Assembly: GCA_013388855.1 (NCBI GenBank)
Contig: JACAEM010000031.1
Coordinates: forward strand, 124,001 to 188,000
Length of the DNA: 64,000 nucleotides
DNA from: Chloroflexota bacterium
GTDB lineage: Bacteria; Chloroflexota; Anaerolineae; Anaerolineales; Villigracilaceae
Direction of reading: 5' to 3'
Of the stretch, positions 59,351 through 64,000 are shown one piece after another. Position numbers and translations under genes: made by a program. The notes beneath the pieces were generated by a model. That model saw only the letters and a list, made by a program, of their open reading frames with translations, ran no database searches and was not told the origin of the DNA. Within the stretch, counting starts at the first letter, position 1; the number at the start of each line of letters is the position of its first letter.

Positions 59351-62116
59351 ATGAACCCAATTACAAAACTGATACAACTCGGTCAATCCCTCTGGTACGA
59401 CAACATCCAGCGCCGGCTGCTCGAAAACGGTGAACTCAAAGCCATGATCGAGCGCGGCGAAATTCGCGGCGTCACCTCCAACCCCACCATCTTCAACAAC
59501 GCCATCGCCAAAACCACCGACTACGACTCCGCCCTCACGCCGCTTGCCTGGGCGGGCTGGGACGCCGAAAAAATCTTCTGGCAGCTTGCCATCGAAGACA
59601 TCAAAGCCGCCTGCGACGCCTTCCAACCGCTCTACGAAGAGACGAACGGCGGCGACGGCTATGTCAGCCTCGAGGTCAGTCCCTACCTCGCGCACGACAC
59701 TGATGCCACCGTTGCCCAAGCCGAACAACTCTGGGCGCGCGTCCGCCGCCCGAACCTGATGATCAAAATTCCCGCCACAAAGGAGGGCATCCCTGCCATC
59801 CGCAGGGCGATTGCCGCAGGCGTCAACGTCAACGTCACGCTCATCTTTTCGCTGGCGCGTTACGCCGAAGTCATGGATGCCTACCTCAGCGGGCTCGAAG
59901 ACCGTCTCGCGGATAGGGGTGAGGGCATTGACCACATCGCCTCGGTCGCCTCGTTCTTCGTCTCGCGCGTAGACACCAAGATTGACCCCAAACTTCCCGA
60001 AGGTTCGCCCCTGCGCGGCAAAGCCGCCATCGCCAACGCCAAACTTGCCTACGACCTCTACCAGCAAACCTTCGCGGGTCGCCGCTGGGAGAATCTCAAA
60101 GTCAAAGGCGCGCGCGTCCAGCGTCCGCTCTGGGCGAGCACCAGCACCAAAAACCCCGCCTATCCCGACACCATCTATGTGGACAACCTGATCGGACCCG
60201 AAACGGTCAACACCGTTCCGCCTGCCACGCTCGACGCCTTCAAAGATCACGGGGTTGCCGAATTGACCCTCGTGCGCGGTCTCGACGAGGCGCGCAATGC
60301 CATCGCTCAACTTGAAGCGGCGGGTATCTCGATGGATCTCGTCACGCAGGAACTGGAAGACGAAGGAGTCAAAGCCTTTGCGGATGCCTTCACACAACTG
60401 CTCGCGACGATTGATGAACGCCGCAAATCCGCCGCTTCTTCTCTTGGACCTCTGGCTGATCCCGTTTCCAAACGGATTGCCCGGCTCGAAGCGGATTCTG
60501 TCCCCGCCCGCCTGTGGCAGCATGACCCCTCCCTTTGGGCTTCGGAGAAAGACCCCGCCGGTCAGCACGAAGTGACCATCCGCATGGGCTGGCTGGATTC
60601 CACCGACAAGGCGCGCAGGAAGTTGAAAGAATATCAGGCGTTCGCCAGGGAAATTCGCAAAGCCAAAATGGATCGTGCGCTTGTCCTCGGCATGGGCGGC
60701 TCATCGTTGACTGCCGAAGTGTTCAGTCTAATGCTCAATTCGCTTCCCTCTCCCGTTGGGAAAGAGGCTGGGGACGAGGGCGTCCGCCTCGGCATCCTCG
60801 ACTCCACCGACCCCGCGCAGGTGGCGGAAGCCGCTCAGAACTTCCCGCCCGAAAAATCCCTCTACATCGTTGCCAGCAAATCGGGCGGCACAGCCGAGGT
60901 CACGGCGGCATTCGAATACTTCTGGAAACTCAGCAAAAAGGACGGTTCGCGCTTTGCCGCCATCACCGACCCCGGCACCTCGCTCGAAACGTTGGCAAGA
61001 AAACGCGGCTTCCGCAAAATCTTCTTCGCCGACCCAATGGTGGGCGGGCGCTACTCTGCACTGACCGACTTCGGTCTCGTCCCCGCCGCCCTGCTCGGCA
61101 TGGATTTGAACCGTCTGCTCGACCGCGCCGATTGGATGCGGTATCAGTGCGCAGAGAACTGTCCTGCCGCGCGTGACCCCGGGTTGGCGCTGGGAGCCGT
61201 CTTGGGCGAGGCGGCTTTGGGTGGACGCGACAAGTTGACGGTCCTGGCTGATGCGCCTGTATCCCCATTTGCAAATTGGATCGAGCAAATCATCGCCGAA
61301 TCCAGCGGCAAGAACGGCAAAGGCATTTTGCCTGTTCCGCTGGAGCCGATTGGAAATCCCGAAATCTACGGCGGCGACCGCATCTTCGTCTATCTCCGCC
61401 AAACGGGCGAACACGATAATGTAATTACTGCTTTGAGAAATGCTGGTCATCCAACCATCCAATTCCCAATCACCAATTTCTACGACATCGGCGCCGAAAT
61501 CTTTCGCTGGGAAGTTGCCACCGCCATTGCCTGTCACATCTTGGGCGTCAACGCTTTCGACCAGCCCAACGTGGAATCGAGCAAGAAGATTACCAGGGCG
61601 AAGATTGCCGAGTATCAAAAGAAAGGCAAATTGCGCGAGGGCAAACCCGCGTGGAAGAAGGACGGTGTGACGGTGTTCTCACCGACCGCGGTGAAGGGTG
61701 CAACGCTGAAAGCCGTGTTGAACGGATTTTTGAAGAAGGCAAAGAAAGGCGGCTATGTTGCCATCAACGCCTACCTGCCGCGCAACGCCGAAAATACAGA
61801 CGCCCTGCAAAACATGCGCGCCGCCATCCGCGCCAAAACAGGCAACGCCGTGACCGCTGGATTCGGTCCGCGCTTCCAGCACTCGACGGGGCAGTTCCAC
61901 AAAGGCGGACCGAAGAACGCGCTGTTCCTCGTCCTCACCGCCGAACCCGAAAAGGACTTCGCCATCCCGAATCAGGGACTGACCTTCGGCACGCTTCTCC
62001 GCGCTCAGGCGCTGGGTGATTACGAAGCGTTGATCGAGGCGAAACGTAAGGTGCTGCGCGTTCATTTGCCATCGGTAAAGGATGCGGCGAAGTTGGCGGA
62101 GGCTCTGAGCGAGTAA
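59351..62116 (+). CDS. Bifunctional transaldolase / glucose-6-phosphate isomerase
   Basis: A 921-residue fusion. Residues 1-365 are transaldolase ([13 protein letters not shown]; Schiff-base Lys in [22 protein letters not shown]). Residues ~375-921 are phosphoglucose isomerase ([39 protein letters not shown]). Together they link pentose phosphates to fructose and glucose 6-phosphate; the fusion is known from Chloroflexota and other phyla. Residues ~465-478 ([16 protein letters not shown]) form an insert of about nine residues encoded by the GC-rich palindrome. It begins right after the AACCTTCC array; the frame is otherwise intact. Confidence 0.94.
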   Translation: MNPITKLIQLGQSLWYDNIQRRLLENGELKAMIERGEIRGVTSNPTIFNNAIAKTTDYDSALTPLAWAGWDAEKIFWQLAIEDIKAACDAFQPLYEETNGGDGYVSLEVSPYLAHDTDATVAQAEQLWARVRRPNLMIKIPATKEGIPAIRRAIAAGVNVNVTLIFSLARYAEVMDAYLSGLEDRLADRGEGIDHIASVASFFVSRVDTKIDPKLPEGSPLRGKAAIANAKLAYDLYQQTFAGRRWENLKVKGARVQRPLWASTSTKNPAYPDTIYVDNLIGPETVNTVPPATLDAFKDHGVAELTLVRGLDEARNAIAQLEAAGISMDLVTQELEDEGVKAFADAFTQLLATIDERRKSAASSLGPLADPVSKRIARLEADSVPARLWQHDPSLWASEKDPAGQHEVTIRMGWLDSTDKARRKLKEYQAFAREIRKAKMDRALVLGMGGSSLTAEVFSLMLNSLPSPVGKEAGDEGVRLGILDSTDPAQVAEAAQNFPPEKSLYIVASKSGGTAEVTAAFEYFWKLSKKDGSRFAAITDPGTSLETLARKRGFRKIFFADPMVGGRYSALTDFGLVPAALLGMDLNRLLDRADWMRYQCAENCPAARDPGLALGAVLGEAALGGRDKLTVLADAPVSPFANWIEQIIAESSGKNGKGILPVPLEPIGNPEIYGGDRIFVYLRQTGEHDNVITALRNAGHPTIQFPITNFYDIGAEIFRWEVATAIACHILGVNAFDQPNVESSKKITRAKIAEYQKKGKLREGKPAWKKDGVTVFSPTAVKGATLKAVLNGFLKKAKKGGYVAINAYLPRNAENTDALQNMRAAIRAKTGNAVTAGFGPRFQHSTGQFHKGGPKNALFLVLTAEPEKDFAIPNQGLTFGTLLRAQALGDYEALIEAKRKVLRVHLPSVKDAAKLAEALSE
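60744..60781 (+). repeat. GC-rich palindromic repeat inserted in frame in tal-pgi
   Basis: TTCCCTCTCCCGTTGGGAAAGAGG then CTGGGGACGAGGG (given as TTCCCTCTCCC/GGGAAAGAGG with CTGGGGACGAGGG): same plan as at 10553-10594. Confidence 0.7.
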
Positions 62117-62403
62117 AAAGATTGGCAAACGCTCTGTTGCAATCCTTCCTAAAAACCTTTGCGCAGCGCGCAAAACCGGCGGTAGAGACCGCCGAGTACG
62201 CCTGAAAAATCTTTGCAATCGATCAATCGGCAAGCCAGAATCGGTGGTCAACTTGGCCACCGATTTTTTGTTTTGCTTTTTGCAGACTTACAATTCAGAG
62301 TAAAGATGTGAGATTTGACACGAAAAAGCGGAAAATCTTCACTTCTTAATTCGGTTCACCTTCGTCATAATTCCGCCTACTTTTCCAAAGGAGTCAACTC
62401 GTA
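62117..62403. other. Intergenic region with hairpins and a possible promoter
   Basis: No gene. Contains a GGCGGT/ACCGCC hairpin (62178-62193), a terminator (62239-62270) and an isolated TTGACA (62315-62320) whose -10 is unclear. Confidence 0.6.
62239..62270 (+). terminator. Terminator of tal-pgi
   Basis: AATCGGTGG / CCACCGATT followed by TTTTTG, 123 bases after the stop. Confidence 0.8.
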
Positions 62404-63423
62404 ATGAAATACAAAACCACACTGCTTATCCTTGTCTTTGCCATTCTCCTCGCCGCGTGCGGTTCGCCCGCCGCGACCGCCGTCCCTGTGACGGAAGCCG
62501 CGGCAACGGAACCCGCCGCGGAAGTACCGACCGAAGCGCCCGCTGCGGCGGAACCCGTCACCCTCAAGATTGCCGTCCTGCCCATCATTGACGCGCTTCC
62601 CATGTACGTGGCGCAGCAGGAAGGTCTGTTCGACAAGCATGGCGTCAAGGTCGAGTTCGTCCCTGTTGCCTCCGCGCCCGAGCGCGACCAAATCCTCGCC
62701 GCAGGGCAGGCGGATGGCACCATCAACGAAACGCTGGCGGTGATGGTGTTCAACAAGGAAACGATTCAAATGCAGGTCGTGCGGTATGCGCTCCGTCCCA
62801 CCGAAGGGCATGGTCATTTCTTCATCCTTGCCTCGGGGCAGAGCGGCATTGCCGACGTGAACGGTCTCAAAGGCGTCGAGATTGGCGTTTCGCAGGGAAC
62901 GGTCATCGAGTACGTCACCGAACGCATTCTTCAGGCTGAAGGCTTTGCACCCGATGAAATCAAAACCATCGCCGTCCCCAAAATCCCCGACCGCATGGCT
63001 CTGCTTGCCTCGGGCGAGTTGAAGGCTGGTGTCATGCCCGACCCGCTGGCTTCGCTGGTTGTGGCGCAGGGCGGCGTCATTGTGGCGGACGATTCCAAAT
63101 ATCCCGAATACGGCTTCAGCGTCCTCTCCTTCCGCAAGGCGGTCATTGACGAGCATCCCGACGCGGTGAAAGGCTTCCTCGCCGCCCTCGAAGAGGCGAC
63201 CGCGCTCCTCAACGCCGACCCCGTCAAATACCGGAACCTCCTCAGCGAACAGAACCTCGTCCCTGCGCCTCTGCTGGAAACTTATCAGGCGCCTATCTTC
63301 CCTGAGGCTAGCGTCCCCACCGAAGCCGAATGGCAGGATGCGCTGAACTGGCTCAAGGAAAAAGGGATGCTGACCGCGGATGTCTCGTATGCCGACTCGG
63401 TCAATGCCTCGCTTCTTCCCTAA
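62404..63423 (+). CDS. NitT/TauT-type ABC transporter substrate-binding lipoprotein
   Basis: A 339-residue lipoprotein: lipobox LAAC, an Ala/Glu/Pro-rich linker (~20-55), then an SsuA/ThiY-like binding fold (IAVLPIIDALPMYVAQQEGLFDKHGV in blocks LPMYVAQQEGLF; DGTINETLAVMVFNKE; GVEIGVSQGTVIEYV; GELKAGVMPDPLASLVV). Substrates of the family include sulfonates, nitrate and thiamine precursors; this one cannot be assigned. No permease or ATPase follows before a terminator, so its partners are encoded elsewhere. AAGGAG precedes the ATG. Confidence 0.85.
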   Translation: MKYKTTLLILVFAILLAACGSPAATAVPVTEAAATEPAAEVPTEAPAAAEPVTLKIAVLPIIDALPMYVAQQEGLFDKHGVKVEFVPVASAPERDQILAAGQADGTINETLAVMVFNKETIQMQVVRYALRPTEGHGHFFILASGQSGIADVNGLKGVEIGVSQGTVIEYVTERILQAEGFAPDEIKTIAVPKIPDRMALLASGELKAGVMPDPLASLVVAQGGVIVADDSKYPEYGFSVLSFRKAVIDEHPDAVKGFLAALEEATALLNADPVKYRNLLSEQNLVPAPLLETYQAPIFPEASVPTEAEWQDALNWLKEKGMLTADVSYADSVNASLLP

Positions 63424-63471
63424 CCGGAGCCTGATTCGGTTTCGATTGACCTTTTCCTCCTCCTGAACCAT

Positions 63472-63512
63472 CGAGACACGGAGAATGTATAATCTCCGTG
63501 TCTCGCAGTTTT
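63472..63512 (+). terminator. Perfect hairpin terminator with TATAAT in the loop
   Basis: Perfect 13-base arms CGAGACACGGAGA / TCTCCGTGTCTCG, loop ATGTATAA, then TTTTT. TATAAT (63488-63493) spans loop and arm, 28 bases before the next ATG, so it could also start the next transcript. Confidence 0.7.
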
Positions 63513-63521
63513 TGAAATCCC

Positions 63522-64000
63522 ATGAAAGAACAGCGCCTGTTCCCTTTCCTCGTCCTTGCGTTGTTGCTGGCATGCCGCGCTGTCGGTGTGCCGGGTCAGC
63601 CGCGCGCCAGCCTGGTCGGTTACGATTTTGATGGACAATCTCCTCAGGTTCCCACCGGCGACCGTTCTGCCCCGGGTCATGTTTTCATTCACAAGTATCC
63701 GTTCACGGCGGGCGGATATGTGACCGGGCTGTCCTATCTGAACGATAGCGATGGCGGGAGCGAATCGTTTGTCCTGCTTATCCTTCGTCCGCAGGATGAC
63801 GGCTGGCTGGTTGTTCATTATCTGGACATCGCGGGCGACGACGAGCCTCAGGCAAAAACCGGAGTGACCACCATTGATTTTCCGACCCCGTTGCGCGTCG
63901 AAAAGGGAGATATTTTTGGACACTGGCAGTTCGACTACACAGGTCCCATTCCAATGAACTTGGAGGATTCCGCAATCGAAGGGCTGAGTTTTGGCAAGTC
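63522..64000 (+). CDS. Lipoprotein, partial (runs off the window)
   Basis: A frame open from the ATG at 63522 to the last base, at least 159 residues. A short signal ends in lipobox LLAC (residue 18); then an all-beta look (ASLVGYDFDG, FIHKYPFTAGGYVTGLSYLND, FVLLILRPQDDGWLVVH, FGHWQFDYTG). No family is recognised. The 3' end is missing. Confidence 0.6.
   Translation, partial: MKEQRLFPFLVLALLLACRAVGVPGQPRASLVGYDFDGQSPQVPTGDRSAPGHVFIHKYPFTAGGYVTGLSYLNDSDGGSESFVLLILRPQDDGWLVVHYLDIAGDDEPQAKTGVTTIDFPTPLRVEKGDIFGHWQFDYTGPIPMNLEDSAIEGLSFGK

Noticed and set aside
59905-59926. GGATAGGGGTGAGGGC in the transaldolase part
   Set aside because: Resembles the right end of the GC-rich palindrome but has no paired left arm; not enough to call a repeat.

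Overview
The window reads as a chromosomal segment of a bacterium, most likely an uncultured member of Chloroflexota (Anaerolineae-like). This is an inference from gene content and style: a transaldolase/phosphoglucose isomerase fusion, many Thr/Pro-rich lipoproteins, a type II thymidine kinase, Rex, an MreB-type actin behind a partial ATP synthase operon, and the TIGR03960/TIGR03936 radical SAM pair. No rRNA, phage, transposase or CRISPR array is visible. One tRNA, Arg(CCG), is present at 44169-44243.

Layout. 22-5000 (minus): an L21-L27-L31 ribosomal operon behind a consensus promoter, followed by thymidine kinase, hypoxanthine phosphoribosyltransferase, a CCA/poly(A) nucleotidyltransferase and a DEDDy exonuclease. 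5061-14300: two UvrD/AddB-like helicases, lipoproteins, membrane proteins (one split by a stop codon) and a CsbD-like protein. 14308-20026: a secreted beta-helix protein, a coiled-coil membrane protein and a three-domain fasciclin protein. 20086-21914: ROK sugar kinase and DMT transporter. 21921-27431 (minus): an operon of an HDAC/acetylpolyamine-hydrolase-like enzyme, an SH3-like lipoprotein and a 1214-residue receptor that joins a LivJ-type binding domain, a pentameric ligand-gated ion channel and a sugar-type solute-binding domain. 27485-31210: nitroreductase, AbrB-radical SAM fusion, arsenate-reductase-like phosphatase, small membrane proteins. 31419-34436: an amino-acid ABC transporter whose binding protein carries an in-frame TAA. 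34516-41409: a D-Ala-D-Ala ligase-like enzyme, then atpA-atpG-atpD-atpC-mreB. 41453-49296: rex, SH3 lipoproteins, tRNA-Arg, PrsW-like protease and the paired radical SAM proteins. 49349-56002: ankyrin protein, aldo/keto reductase, M29 aminopeptidase, YjbQ, an Lgt-like protein with TlpA, DUF429-like and saccharopine-dehydrogenase-like proteins. 56116-64000: transketolase, RpiB, an S23-type four-helix-bundle protein, the Tal-Pgi fusion, a NitT/TauT-type binding protein and a truncated lipoprotein gene at the edge.

Themes. The 3' end is a pentose-phosphate/glycolysis block. The middle is energy metabolism (F1 subunits, NADH-sensing Rex). Much of the rest is cell-surface equipment. Two classes of short repeat run through the window both between genes and in frame inside them: G/C-rich palindromes of the CCCTCTCCC...GGGAGAGGG type, and AACCTTCCAAC-type arrays. 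They add extra loops to conserved enzymes. The most unusual gene is the binding-protein/ion-channel/binding-protein fusion at 21921-25565.
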